DNA of 64,000 bases from Chrysogorgia sp. JL179-B06 (GCA_035772405.1 JAYKKM010000263.1:6809001-6873000); one strand, 5' to 3'. Counted from the stretch's first letter, positions 12,501 to 23,609 are shown. Notes: generated by a model not told the origin, from the letters alone. Program-made: numbers and translations.

Positions 12501-12660
12501 AATGGACGATCGTCAAGCTCGTATGCTCAGAAAAATGATTCCCGGACAGGAATCGAACCTGTAACCTTCTGATTGCCGGTGAGACGCTCTAACCATTGAG
12601 CCACCGAGACTCAGATGGCGAGCGAAGGTTACAATGATGTACTTGTTCGATTGATATATG
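12487..12660 (-). mobile_element. tRNA-derived SINE (family 1)
   Basis: On the minus strand a tRNA-like head has an A box (TGGCTCAATGG) and a perfect B box (GGTTCGATTCC). A conserved tail follows, with TGACGATCGTCCAT and ATCGTCTGTCTA. Other copies lie at 17385-17550, 25890-26140, 27765-27900, 43917-44010, 46645-47085 (interrupted), 48780-48855 and 50175-50290. The anticodon arm is degenerate, so this is a retroposon rather than a tRNA gene. Confidence 0.82.
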
Positions 12661-12706
12661 AAGTGCCTATGCGGCAGTCACTATATATCGTTAAGGTTTG
12701 GATGTG

Positions 12707-12870
12707 TTAATATACACACTGCTGTAGTGAATGTGGGAGAGCTTGGAGTAGACAGATGGGCGATCGTCGGGACTCAGAATCATTTTTCTGATGATACGAG
12801 CTTGACGATCGTCCATGTATCGTCTGTCTACTCCAAGCTCTCCCACATTCACTAAAGCAGTGTGTATATT
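12707..12870. mobile_element. SINE family 1 tails in inverted arrangement
   Basis: A reverse SINE 3' end (12707-12758, GTGAATGTGGGAGAGCTTGG) faces a forward tail (12760-12870), forming a palindrome with about 52-bp arms. Confidence 0.75.
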
Positions 12871-12874
12871 AACA

Positions 12875-13000
12875 CATTCTCTGAAATATCAATATTCTCT
12901 GAAATATCAATATTCTCTGAAATATCAATGTTCTCTGAAATATCAATATTCTCTGAAATATCAATATTCTCAGAAATATCAATATTCTTTGAAATCTCAT
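12875..13000. repeat. 18-bp minisatellite, right part
   Basis: Seven or so copies of the 18-bp ATATTCTCTGAAATATCA unit, continuing the array at 12425. Confidence 0.85.
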
Positions 13001-13209
13001 TGTTTTTTCCGGTACGAATCCTACCAAATCCTGCTTTCTGATTGGCTAACGAGCGGTCCGCATGAGCCCATATGGACCGCTCGACACAATTTCAGTCTTA
13101 AATGCGTTTTATAAGCCGTAAAATATTCTAAAAACATTTGAAAATGAACTCAAACGAGATTGAACATATTGAAAGACATATAAGTGAGTTTTGTTATCCG
13201 AAAAGAGAC

Positions 13210-13515
13210 TTAAAGGGGCTATGTCACGATTTGCCTGGTTACTCAGCTAAGGGTACTTTTTCATTTTTTGTTCAAGATAGTATACGGAAATCCTGGCCTT
13301 CCATCTCCTTATCGTTTCCCACCACGATTAGACATTAAATTGTCATTACGCTTTACTTATAACTCGTCCAAAAATAACCCACCAACATGAAAATAACAAA
13401 TACTAATAGAATAAATCGTTGAGCTTTCGTTTCGCTTTGATTTTGGATTCCGAATAAAAAATCAAAAAGTACGCTCAGCTGAGTAACCAGGCAGATCGTG
13501 ACGTAGTCCCTTTAA
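13210..13515. mobile_element. TTAA-flanked MITE with about 47-bp TIRs
   Basis: Ends read TTAA-AGGGGCTATGTCACGAT and, reversed, TTAA-AGGGACTACGTCACGAT. Both continue into CTGCCTGGTTACTCAGCT-like sequence. The TTAA at both borders suggests a piggyBac-type target preference (inference). No transposase. Confidence 0.7.
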
Positions 13516-13621
13516 CTCAATCTCCTTTGACGAAGGTAAAAGCACAGACTTTCCTTTTTTGTCCACTGACTAGAAATACTGATGACGACCGAAAAATCAA
13601 GCCATATTTACCGTTTTGGTC

Positions 13622-13913
13622 GGTCCGTATTGATAAATATTTCCCTTGGTCTCAAAAAAACGGTTTAGGCTAAAAAGGATGACGCAAAAGGACCTTTCTG
13701 TTTTTGATTGGTCTTTATTTTTGGTTAGGTCAGGGTTAGCTATGGTTAGGGTTAGGTTTAAGATTAGGATCAAGGTTAGGGTTAGGATTAGTATTGGAAT
13801 TACGGTTAGACTAGTTCTCGAAAATGAGAAGGTCCTTTTGAGTCATCCCTTTTGGTCTTCAACACCCTCAAAAACGTTTTTGAGACGTCGGGAAATATTT
13901 CTCCGTACGGACC
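13622..13913. mobile_element. long-TIR MITE with telomere-like centre
   Basis: Left arm starts GGTCCGTATTGATAAATATT; the right arm is a diverged reverse complement ending CCGTACGGACC. Inner arms share CAAAAGGACCTT. The central 100 bp is a degenerate GGTTAG/GGATTAG tract. Confidence 0.65.
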
Positions 13914-13931
13914 TCACAGCCGGTAAATAAC

Positions 13932-14238
13932 ATATACCGTAAACTGCGGAATATAAGCCCTGAGCTTATACAATTTCGTAAGGGTTTTGGGCGGGGCTTA
14001 TAAGCGCAATAACAAAAACGTTTGGGAATGATCGAACTGCTGGTGAAATAAATTGAGACTAACATAACATTATCAACATACGTTTTTTAGGGGTGGATAA
14101 ACGTTGATTTTTAGAGGGGGCTTATATTCGGGGGGGGGGGGGCTTATAACCGGAACATAATTTCTGTTTGCAGATATATGGGCTTATAAACGGGGGGCTT
14201 ATAAACGGGGGGCTTATATTCCGCAGTTTACGGTATAT
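13932..14238. mobile_element. MITE with 29-bp perfect TIRs
   Basis: Left and right ends are ATATACCGTAAACTGCGGAA (first 20 bases shown) and its reverse complement, continuing to 29 bp. The interior carries short direct repeats of GGGGGGCTTATAAAC. Superfamily not determined. Confidence 0.75.
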
Positions 14239-14654
14239 TCTTTGGAATATCAATATTCTCTGGAATATCTATTTCACTGACTATGCGTGTTTAGTTTAAG
14301 TTTAGTTTAATGAATTTGCCATAAATTACAAAGTATCTTTATAAATATATGACAGGAGTTTGAACAGGACTTGCGTCCCAATTGCAACAGAACCCCTTAA
14401 ACCCCGTGTATGCAACTAGTGACATCACCAAACTAAAATTCAAATGCAGCTTTCATCAAGACAACGGTAACATATAGAAAAATTGAATGGGACACTGTTT
14501 GCATCACTTTTTGATCATCAGAGCCTCCAGATTTGAAAATGGTAGTTCCACCGCAACAGTAAAAATAAACGCGCATGCGTACGACAAAACGAGACTCGAT
14601 AGGAAATAGTTCACCTAAAAGAAAAAACAATATATACATATGGAACATATATAC

Positions 14655-14657
14655 ATC

Positions 14658-14733
<76 letters not shown>

Positions 14734-14744
14734 CATATACATAT

Positions 14745-14778
<34 letters not shown>

Positions 14779-14805
14779 ATATATATAGGTATATATATAT
14801 AGGTA

Positions 14806-14874
<69 letters not shown>

Positions 14875-14995
14875 TACATATATACATATATACAGACATA
14901 CATATATACATATATATATACATACATATATATACATATTATATATACATATATACATATATACATATATACATATATACATATATACATGTCAA
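14655..14995. repeat. (TA)n / ATATAC microsatellite
   Basis: About 340 bp of TA dinucleotides with interspersed TACATATA units. The long Tyr/Ile frames over it are not coding. Confidence 0.97.
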
Positions 14996-15333
14996 GTGTA
15001 ATTGTTGTGTTAAGTGTTATGGTATTACGTCATCCTTTTACTTATTGAATTTGTCAAAAGGCATTGTTTTTCAATTTGAATTGAGATCTGGTTGAAGCAG
15101 TGCAATTATTTCGTTTTCTTTAGATTCTCTAATAAGTCTGCTTGAATCTTGACATTGGTAAATCGGCATTTCCATTGTTGCATTTTTCAACAAACTTCAA
15201 CAAACTTCTCGGTGTTTGGATATACTGATGAAACACTCTTCCTCGTGTTTCATATATTACATCGTATTTGGGGTTATATACGCACATTAATTACTAACTT
15301 ACAGGAATAATATAATTACTTACAGCTACTTAC

Positions 15334-15476
15334 CAATACAAACCCATCAAAATGAAGCGGTGTTTCGATATTCCGAATTATTATATTTACGACAGCAAAA
15401 TGCAAAATAAATGTAGCGTAGTTGACGCGACTTAAAGGTATCCAAAATTTTGCAGCCAGAAAATTCTTTACCAGAC
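15334..15476 (-). CDS. NRF-6-like acyltransferase, exon H (last visible)
   Basis: 143 bp, 2+141 bases. The acceptor is TTTACGTTTTAG and the donor TTG|GTAAGT, perfect consensus. It encodes LVKNFLAAKFWIPLSRVNYA followed by a helix with LHFAVVNII. This matches the family's FL-x-x-x-x-x-PLSrltY-x-x-fLvHp segment. It ends in phase 0, so at least one more exon with the last helix is expected downstream. I could not identify it securely. Confidence 0.9.
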
Positions 15477-15835
15477 CTAAAACGTAAATATTGAAAGATA
15501 ATATGTATATGTAACTGCTACACATATTTTTATTACAATAGATTTAGACAAAAAAAGGGGCAGTACATTGCGAAATCGTGTGCGACTTTGACTACTAGGT
15601 ACACGAAAATGAAAACAGAAACATTTAATTCTTTGTTTTCAGTTCACGTGAGATCTGTTCTAAAAATAGAAATACGTATCCGCAAAAAAACCCGGCTGTT
15701 TTTAAAACGCCTTTTCTAACCCCTACAGTTTCCTCCTAACGCCCCTGCGGGATTTTCCCCATCCATGGTCCCCAGACGCCGCACGCCGTGTATATTTGTA
15801 CATCAAAAATTTTCCTTCGCCATAAATCCTTAGAA

Positions 15836-16500
15836 CCACGTAGTTTAATCGAGTGAAATGCAAAATATTACTTGTAATATACCCAAAATCTTATCTCGGC
15901 ATTACCACCACTATACATACAGAACTCGTGACTAGGCTCTCGGCAACGGCCGCCGTGGCTCAGACAGTATATCCTCCTACCTAGAATTACCAATAATCAG
16001 TAAGTGTGCAATGCCCTTGAATTACCAATAATTGGTAATTGTAGGGTTAGAACGCAACACCAATCCTAACCCTAACCCCCGCCCAATGAGTTCTCTAACG
16101 CGAACCCCTGCCTAGCAAGTTTTCTTACCATAACCCCTGCCTAAAAATCACTAAGGCATGACCCAACCTATCCCGTACGCCCGTCTCCCATACTTGGTGC
16201 CTTTAATAAGTAGACTAATAAGACAGATCAAGCATGTGGGATTAGTAATTGATTGTTATATATGCTCCTACAATTACTAATTATTGGTAATTGTAGGCCA
16301 TTGCACACTTACTGATTATTGGTAATTCTAGGTAGGAGAACATGTTGGGTCAGAGCACTGCACTAGCATCGCAGGGTCGCTGGTTCAATCCCAAACGGAA
16401 GGCCTTGAAGTTACATTTTTCGCAACTAGTACCGGCTCGGTTTTATGTATATATTCCAACACTCGAAATTTTCCTTACCATAAATCCTTAGAACATGTAG
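15836..16500 (+). mobile_element. tRNA-derived SINE (family 2), interrupted by a MITE
   Basis: Flank CGAGTGAAATGC leads into CTCGTGACTAGGCTCTCGGC. The tRNA-like head is split after GTGGCTCAGAC by the MITE and resumes at GGTCAGAGCACTGC. A tail ending CATAAATCCTTAGAACATGT follows. The head folds as a tRNA with a CTAGCAT anticodon loop (AGC, alanine-like) and a B box. Joined head-to-tail to the next copy. Confidence 0.8.
15975..16337. mobile_element. MITE with 39-bp perfect TIRs, inserted in SINE family 2
   Basis: Ends at 15975-16013 and 16299-16337 are exact reverse complements over 39 bp, starting TCCTACCTAGAATTACCAAT. An inner inverted pair (CCAATAATTGGTAATTGTAG) follows. The interior has CCTAACCCTAACC. 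Perfect TIRs point to recent activity. Confidence 0.9.
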
Positions 16501-16760
16501 TTTAATCGAGTGAAATGCCAAATATTACTTGTAATATACCAACTCCACTATATATACAGAACTCGTGACTAGGCTTTCGGCAACGGCCTCCGTAGCTCAT
16601 TGGTCAGAGCACTGCACTATAGCATCGCAGGGTCGCGGGTTCAATTCCAGCCGGAAGGCCTTGAAGTTGCATTTTGCTCAACTAGTCTCGGTTTGGTCTT
16701 AAAATGTATATATTACAATACTCGAAATTTTCCTGCACCATAATTTCTTAGAATATATAT
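16490..16760 (+). mobile_element. tRNA-derived SINE (family 2), head-to-tail second copy
   Basis: Directly follows the previous copy. The head has CGTAGCTCATTGGTCAGAGC and B box GGTTCAATTCC. The tail ends in a short TA run at 16754-16769. Confidence 0.85.
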
Positions 16761-16877
16761 ATATATATAGCCGTACATAGTGGGTCCCAAGTCCACAGTT
16801 ACCATAAAGCCATTATGGTGATAGCCGGTAGGGCACATTGTATACTTTCATGTATATATATATATATATATTTAATT

Positions 16878-17350
16878 GATATATGAGAGGATTTAATATT
16901 GTCAAATACATATATGGAAAAAGTGACTGCCCCAACTAGGAATAGAACCCTGGTTCCCGATTGGGGCAGTGTTTAAAAATCTTTATTGAAAACTGATCTA
17001 AGTAAAAATATAAACAGAAATTTTCGGCTACAAACTGTCAACCTTCCTCAGCTATTAAAATATATAATACAAGACGTCAAAACTCTAAATGTGGTGTTAT
17101 TTATACATTAATTTCTGTTACCGTCAGTCCTATGCGAATTAAGCAAGGGATGTAATTACGTGGGAATTTCCTCTGCTCGCGTTAACTGCGTTAATATCTA
17201 AAGTTGAATGCCACGTCACTAAAAATATTCCTTGTTCGTAGTTGGTTATAATTAATAATTAATGTTAGAGACCATTAAATATAGTCAAATACATATATGG
17301 AAAAAGTGACTGTCCCAATCGGGAATCGAACCCTGGTTTCCGAATCAACG
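16878..17350 (-). mobile_element. SINE-like family 3 with an embedded hammerhead-like motif
   Basis: Two copies of a segment with ATACATATATGGAAAAAGTGACTG (16900-16930 and 17285-17312). Each is followed on the plus strand by a tRNA-like B box in reverse (GGGAATCGAACCCTGG; minus strand GGTTCGATTCCC). Between them lies the hammerhead candidate listed separately. Confidence 0.55.
17014..17056 (-). ncRNA. hammerhead-ribozyme candidate, intronic and sense to the acyltransferase gene
   Basis: On the minus strand: stem I 5' strand AATAG (17056-17052), CTGAGGA core (17051-17045), stem II GGTT/AGCC with an unpaired A before it, GAAA (17025-17022), a minimal stem III AA/TT, H17=T at 17018, then stem I 3' strand CTGTT. 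All core bases of CUGANGA...GAAA are kept. Activity is inferred, not known. Confidence 0.55.
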
Positions 17351-17384
17351 TTTCGGCGCTGGCAGTACATATATCAAACGAACG

Positions 17385-17550
17385 AGTACATCATTGTAAC
17401 CTTCACATTCCATCTGAGTCTCGATAGCTCAATGGTTAGAGCGTTTCACCAGCAATCAGAAGATTACGATCCCTGTTCGGGACTCACAAACATTTTCTGA
17501 GGATTTGAGCTTGACGATCGTCCATGTATCGTCTGTCTACACCAAGCTAT
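17385..17550 (+). mobile_element. tRNA-derived SINE (family 1)
   Basis: Head with GATAGCTCAATGGTTAGAGC and a mutated B box (GATCCCTGTTC region). The tail is TTGAGCTTGACGATCGTCCA followed by ATCGTCTGTCTACACC. Plus orientation. Confidence 0.8.
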
Positions 17551-17911
17551 ATACATGACAAAATTACTGGATTCTGATTGGCTCAGAGGAGTGCAATAAA
17601 ATCATTTATTGCACTCGAGTGCAATAAATGAAAAGAGAGAAGACACTGGGAACAAGTTTGACAATAAAATTCAAAATGGTGGCCTATTCTGCAATGGACA
17701 GTTTTCACTTTTCCAACGACTTGTGATACACTATTAATTAAAAATTCCATGTAAATATTTTCAAATGAGTACAAAGAACACCAAGAGTGAAAAGGTTTGT
17801 TGTCAACTAATGAGACAAGACAAGACTTGGAAGAAGATGAAGCGTACGTGTTGTAATTTTGTCATGCATATACTGTAATAAATGAGTAATCGTATGATTT
17901 TGCTCGTGCAA

Positions 17912-18036
17912 TTAAGGATTTACACTACTCATGATATTTGAAAATTGTGCCAAATTGTACTCGCCTAACGGCTCGTGCAATTTTGGCACAATTTTCAAAC
18001 ATCACTCGTGGTGTAAATCCTTAATTGCACTCGCTA
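17912..18036. repeat. inverted repeat, about 55-bp arms (MITE-like)
   Basis: The left arm has GTGCAATTAAGGATTTACAC and GAAAATTGTGCCAAA; the right arm is their reverse complement. A smaller GTGCAATAAATG palindrome lies at 17595-17635. No TSD identified. Confidence 0.6.
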
Positions 18037-18109
18037 TCATACCTATACCTTTAGAATATCATTTCTAGGGCTAGTTGTAGGATGACATGTATATCATGCG
18101 AGTCTGTAA

Positions 18110-18330
18110 GTTCTATGGTTTTTCGGCTCAACAATTGGACTTGCTTTTCCATAGTCTTATAGTTTCATTACTAGTTTTTGAAAACGTTTCTGAACGCTTC
18201 AATCGATGTTTTGTAAATAGATATCTTTTCAATTCTTTATAAATATTGTATATCCATTTTTGTAAACTAGCACGTTTGTTGCTGGTACCGGATTATTCAA
18301 TAAAGATTCATTATTATTATATATATAGGT
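18110..18330 (+). mobile_element. possible LINE 3' UTR remnant
   Basis: Ends GGATTATTCAATAAAGATTC followed by (ATT)n, the layout of LINE 3' ends elsewhere in the window. No coding sequence precedes it. Confidence 0.35.
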
Positions 18331-18433
18331 CAATCATGTTGATAACATTTTCAGCATTGTGACTTACTGAAAATCTATCAAAATATCATGGGATGCAAAT
18401 TAATAAAAGCTCTTGCAAAAATAGGAGTAGCAG

Positions 18434-18886
18434 CAGGGCATTTTTTAACGTTATAACTACTGGGGCATCTACCTCACTATGCCCCTTGCTTGCCCCAGTA
18501 GTGAAGCAATATTTTTTGTTTTTTCCCCAGTAGACTGGGCTCTTTTCATCATATAATAAAGGTTTCAGGCTTTCAGCTGCCTGCCTTCCCTATAATAATC
18601 CGTGGAAGTCTTCAAATCGCTGTCTTCTGGAAAGACACATTCTCATCCCCAGACCCTCTCCCGCTGATCAGCTGGTGTGTGACAACAAAGTCGCCTGGAC
18701 AAGAGTCATCCACATAACTGTTGTCTGTGTATTTTTGCCTGTTATTTACCTGTTTTATGGTGTTTAAATAAAAAAAATGGTCTTAGTGTACAGTACTGTA
18801 CACTAAATTCAGTAAATTGCATAGGGAAAGGGGGGTCCCTTTACATACTTTGCCCTAGTAGTCATAATTCCTTACAAAATGCCCTG
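18434..18886. mobile_element. hAT-like MITE with 8-bp target duplication
   Basis: Begins CAGGGCATTTTTTAACG and ends CAAAATGCCCTG, flanked on both sides by AGTAGCAG (18426-18433 and 18887-18894). Subterminal sequence repeats the theme ACTACTGGGGCA / TGCCCTAGTAGT. CA-GGG ends with 8-bp duplications are typical of hAT elements. No transposase. Confidence 0.9.
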
Positions 18887-18941
18887 AGTAGCAGTTAATA
18901 TTCAGAGTACATAATATAGTTAATGTTTACTGTAAACGTAC

Positions 18942-19134
18942 CAGCATAGCCATACTCGCAAGCAAATATCACCCAGGCAATGGACATGCTGAAGAGGAAC
19001 CATTGTGGAATTGCAAAAATCACTTTCTCTGCATTCGTCCATTGATTAGGATTATCCTTGAGGGCGTTATACGGTGAATAAACAATGGCTATAAAAGTAC
19101 CAACTGCCAGAACCCATAAAAACAGTGCCTGATA
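18942..19134 (-). CDS. NRF-6-like acyltransferase, exon G
   Basis: 193 bp, 64 codons plus one base. The acceptor is TTTGTTTTCGCAG and the donor CTG|GTACGT. It encodes two helices around a polar loop (YSPYNALKDNPNQWTNAE), ending AWVIFACEYGYAG. This matches the NRF-6 segment in which an aromatic/Trp-rich helix ends FAC-x-x-GYGG. A hAT-like MITE with an 8-bp target duplication ends 56 bp beyond the donor side. Confidence 0.92.
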
Positions 19135-19311
19135 CTGCGAAAACAAAACCATATGACATTATTCCTATTTTAATTAGTATTTTGGTTTTTATACATATAC
19201 AAATATATCTTTCTTGCGTTATTTATATTATTTTACATCGACCTCTAGTTTTATTGAATATATTTATATTATACCATGAGCTCTCATGTCGTGTTGTTGT
19301 TTTATCATTCA

Positions 19312-21354
19312 CTTTAGGGTGGGTTCAGAATTTACGTAGAGGGGGTGGCTATATAGGTGACTTGGAATTGGGGTCATGATTTTTCAGTTGAGGGGCTTTC
19401 GAAAATTACCCGAAAATAAAAAGGGGTCATCAAAACGTTAGTTGAAAAATGATGTTCGATATCACTATGATGTCATTGTAGTATGAAAAATGTTAGATGT
19501 CACTATGATGTCAGTGTAGTATGAATTTGCGAAATATAAAAGTTATTTATACTATAGCAAAGTGAAAAGGTGTGAACTACCAAGATTTTTAGTAACGAAA
19601 TACTGACGTTTCGAGAGGAGCCCTTCTACTCTGATGAAGGGCTCTGCTCGAAACGTCATTATTTCGTTACTAAAAATCTCGGTAGTTCACCACCTTTTCA
19701 CTTTGCTATATATCCAAAACACTCCCTACACAGCACTTTTTTACTATTCAAAAACTACCCTTGTCGATAAACCCTCATGTTTTCTCACGAAACGTTTTGA
19801 CCAACGATCATGATGTAGCTGACACTAGCAGCATGTTGTGAAAATTACACACCGTCTCCGTCCACTTCTAGTGCTGATCTTTTTCTTGCCGATGGCGGTT
19901 CTAGTTCAAAGTCACTCTCATCACTCCTAGTAACGCTAGTACCATCACTCCAAATGTAAAATACTGCGATGCAAAATATGAGTACGAGTATGATTTTTTA
20001 CGAGTATGGGTTGGCAGGGGGGACAAAATACCCAGGGCCCGGAACCCGTCGCCATGTTTTTTGAGAAAATGTTTTCGAAGAAAAGGAGTTTAGAGATTTA
20101 TTAAAAATAAATTGAATGATTTGCAAGAAAATATATCTAAATGCCGTTCTTGTTCTCAAAACTATATCTAAGAACGTTTTCACGTGTTCACGACGGCGTC
20201 AACTTAAACTGTGTGTGTTATTTTCAAAATAGGTAAACATTGACAATAATTATAAGCACGATATAAACGCCAAAAAGGACAATGCTAACAATTATCTAGT
20301 GGCATAATTTCATAAAAATTCGTCCATTAATTGAATTAATGACATTGCCGCAAAAGCACATATGGGCCTTTCAAAATTTAAAATTTCCCCGGGGGACACG
20401 CCCTGAGACCCCTCCTTACCGGAAAGACACTATAACAACCTTTTTCATAGTCCGATCCACTGGGCTCCCCCTTTGGAATCTTGGCTATAATTGTAGTGTC
20501 AATAACAATAACAAGGGGGGCGTACACACATCAGTCCTAGGACCCGGGGTATATACTCTCGCCGGCCTGGAGCCAGAGGCTCATATTTTAAGCCTTCGAC
20601 TATGGCGATTTATACATTTCCCCCTACATTTTTTGGAAGCCCCCTAATATTCCCAGGGAATTTACTCTGCCCCCCCCTAATGTGATACCATCCACGTAAA
20701 GGTAAATTTGTGTGACCCCCCTACTCTAATGTTGATCAGACTTCCTCTCAAATGAGTGATAAGTGCACAGTCATTTTGCATCTGAGTATGTTACACGTCA
20801 ATATTTCCATCATTTATAACTAAACTCTATTTTCTCAAAACAGAAGCCCTTCACAACAAATTAAAAGTACCATTAATTAATGATAATTGCATAGTTTCCA
20901 ATACAAATAATCTTCCCATACTTTATACAAAAATGACTGTACTGAATTTTATGTGTAATTTTATGTTTAAAAGTAATTTTATGTGCATATCTTGCCATGT
21001 CTTTTCATGTTTAAAGGCATTACAAGGTGATGTAAAAATCCATATCTCATCTTTCAAGGTGGCCAGAAATGAACTAAATAACAATGTATAATTTCAACTC
21101 TAATAATGTGTCTTCATGTTTACCTTGAGTGAAGTGTATGACTATTTTTAATAATGGGATAAAAAATGCATGGCGAGCTACAACCATATTTTTACATGAG
21201 GTGGCTTGATGATTGTAGTCGACAGAATGTCTGAAACGTTTTTCATGACCTCCCTTGGATTCTCCCTTGTTTTATTTTTGGGTGATTTTCGAAAGCCCCC
21301 CCCCCCCTCAAAATTGCCATAACCCCCTCTAGGTAAATTATGAACGCTCCCTTA
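19312..21354. mobile_element. putative non-autonomous DNA element, about 2 kb
   Basis: Left end AGGGTGGGTTCAGAATTTAC then GTAGAGGGGG; right end CCCCCTCTAGGTAAATTATG then AACGCTCCCT, diverged reverse complements. Further C/G runs and a GAAAGCCCCC motif recur inside. A clean TSD was not found. It contains the palindrome at 19552-19710. Confidence 0.45.
19552..19710. repeat. inverted dimer with hammerhead-like core
   Basis: Arms 19552-19625 and 19637-19710 are near-perfect reverse complements with an 11-nt spacer. The plus strand reads CTGATGA (19631-19637), a short GGGC/GCTC stem, then GAAACGTC (19650-19657). Stem I is poor, so this looks like a relic. A third partial copy of the arm is at about 53815-53870. 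Confidence 0.7.
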
Positions 21355-21489
21355 GTAATGTTCTATGACCAACTAATGGCATCAGTTGTCTGAAAATGGG
21401 AGAAAAATTTGTTCGTTAACCTGTTTTTCTCAAGAACTTGTTTAGGGCTTATGTGTTAATTCTGCAATTTCTTTCTAGAAATAATGGGC

Positions 21490-21648
21490 GCCTTCTCGAT
21501 ATATGAACAAACCGAAATTCAAATAATCGCTAACCCTAACCCTAACCCTAATCCTAATCCTAATCCTAACCCAAATCCTAACCCTAAAACTGACTTGGGT
21601 TGATGTTATAATAATTTTAAATTTCGGTTGCTCATATATCGAGAAAGA
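21490..21648. mobile_element. MITE with telomere-like centre
   Basis: Imperfect TIRs, CTTCTCGATATATGAACAAA and, reversed, TTTCTCGATATATGAGCAAC. The centre is about ten CTAACC/CTAATCC units (21530-21595). Confidence 0.7.
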
Positions 21649-21964
21649 CCAAATAATGTGCCATTTTGACTCGGCTTGACTTTGCTAATATGAATTTGAA
21701 ATTATTGGTCTCTTGATATAATGTTTTGTATATGTGCTCAAAATGAACATAGTTGAGAAAAATAGAAAAGTTGCGTGGGAGACCGAAACTGACGTACAAG
21801 ACAGCGACTGAAACTGACGTCACCTCCAAGTCCGTCTTGTTTTTGTCTTCATAGAACATAGTTCTCTAGTTATATTTTGAGCTCGCTGATTTAGAGTGCT
21901 AGTATAAGAACCAATCAGATTACAGAATAGCTCACACGTAGTGGATGCCTATATTAGAATAGAA

Positions 21965-22219
21965 AATTGACGGTACTGAAAAAGGTGGCGGCTGTACATT
22001 TTACAAGAATGCTTTGCGACCGTAAATCACCTATAATAACTGCAGCTAAATATTGTTTACCTTGTAAACATGAATTAAATACCTAAAAGCTTCCTTTCCA
22101 CCAAACGTAATCTTTTTGAAACTCTATCTTCTGCTATTTCTACGAGATTCAATGTTTACTCCACGCAAGGAATTCTGGTTAAATGTACCAGTCGCCATCT
22201 TTTTCGGTACCATCAATTG
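21965..22219. mobile_element. long-TIR MITE
   Basis: About 52-bp imperfect arms. The left starts AATTGACGGTACTGAAAAAG; the right is its diverged reverse complement ending CGGTACCATCAATT. It abuts the next element. Confidence 0.65.
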
Positions 22220-22547
22220 CGTCTGGACGCAAAATAATATTTTGGGCTCGCATTTTGAGTTTGCCTAAGTAACCAGGCCTTATCCAAAATGGCACCAATA
22301 TTGGGATTATGGTCAGACAACTCGTTAGGCGGTTGGTTAGGGTTAGAAAACTCGTTAGGTGGGGGGTTAGGGTTAGGATCTTTGTTGTTTTGAGGTTAGT
22401 GGTTATTTACATGGTTAAGTGACAAAATTCTGACGATTATATAGCTCCCATTTTAGCTAATACTGGCGGCCATTTTTAATAAGGCCTGGTTACACAGGAA
22501 AATTCAAAAAACGAGCCCAAAATATTATTCTGATATCTGGACCCCAG
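22218..22547. mobile_element. long-TIR MITE with telomere-like centre
   Basis: Arms of about 90 bp share AATAATATTTTGGGCTCG and GTAACCAGGCCTTAT. The centre (22325-22400) has GGTTAGGGTTAG twice. Confidence 0.7.
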
Positions 22548-23609
22548 CCTGGTTCCCGGGCCTCTTTTCGTTTATATCCGTGCGGGCTACTTCGTAAGAG
22601 GCTTGGTTGAAAATGTTTCGTGTTCCCAAATCTGTTCCCAAATCTGTCCCCATTTTTGTGCCCACGTTAATTATTCAATGAGCCAGCCAACGCAATCGAC
22701 GGTCCGACGATCGTTATATTTGTATATTTATTCTGCATTAGGGGTCTTAAACATTCTCACTGGTATTGTTTTTTATCTATTCTACTGTTCAAGATCGAAA
22801 TTATAACCTGCTCGTTGTTTATTTGAAGAATTAGCTAGCGTTCTTTAATCGTAAGTTAAATCAAATGTTATTTTGATCATATTTAACGACTATCAGATCG
22901 ACGTCAATATGTAGTTGTAACAAATATTGTTCCCGGCTGAGAATAACGTAAACCCGCCGACTGAACTAGCGGTAAATAGCCTTTTAAATAAACATTTATT
23001 GGGTTAAACTCACATAAATTCGATCAACAACAGTAGAATAGATATGAGCCATTTCCCAGGAGAAGTATAAAAGCGATTTATTCCATAAAACACCACAAAA
23101 TAGCCATGGGAACTAAGTTATTGAACTGTTGATATTTTCCGCTAGTCCTCTCCCGAATGCCTTAGTCTGTGACGTCACCAAATTCGAAAAGTGAGAGAAG
23201 AGTACTAGGAACTAGTCTGTCTGGACCCCAGATGAGAATCGAACCCATAAACGTCGGATCATCTGTGAGCCGCTCTCACCATTTCAGATATTTAAATAAA
23301 ATACACTTGCACACAGCGGTTGCCACATTGCATTTGAGTACTACCTCAACGGTCAGAGTGTTTCACCGGCAATGAGAAGGTCATGGATTAGTTTCCCATC
23401 CCGCGAAATTTTTAATACATGTTATAATATACATTTATATTCTTCTTGATATTTAAAACAAACATTTTCCAGAATGAAGTATAATATAAATTTTAAAATG
23501 ACGTTTTAAAAAGTATCACTTTTTAATTGGGAACTGGAAATTTGGCGTCCTTTTTGGCTCTCGGAGGAAACAAATCAAATATATAACGTAATGAAGTGAC
23601 AGTGCTTAC

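Noticed and set aside
12541..12611. Genuine tRNA genes at SINE heads
   Set aside because: A and B boxes are kept but anticodon arms are degenerate and each is followed by a shared non-tRNA tail.
14433..14594. Possible last exon of the acyltransferase gene ([18 protein letters not shown] then stop, minus strand)
   Set aside because: Hydrophobic and well placed, but the only phase-compatible acceptor (at 14594) has no pyrimidine tract and the upstream sequence does not fit the family.
15185..15250. Hammerhead motif at CTGATGAAACACTC (and 43.37 kb relative)
   Set aside because: CTGATGA runs straight into AAC with no stem II; the palindrome at 43.3 kb explains the similarity.
21225..21260. GAAACGTTTTTC hammerhead-like 3' half
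   Set aside because: No matching CUGANGA at proper distance; stems do not close.
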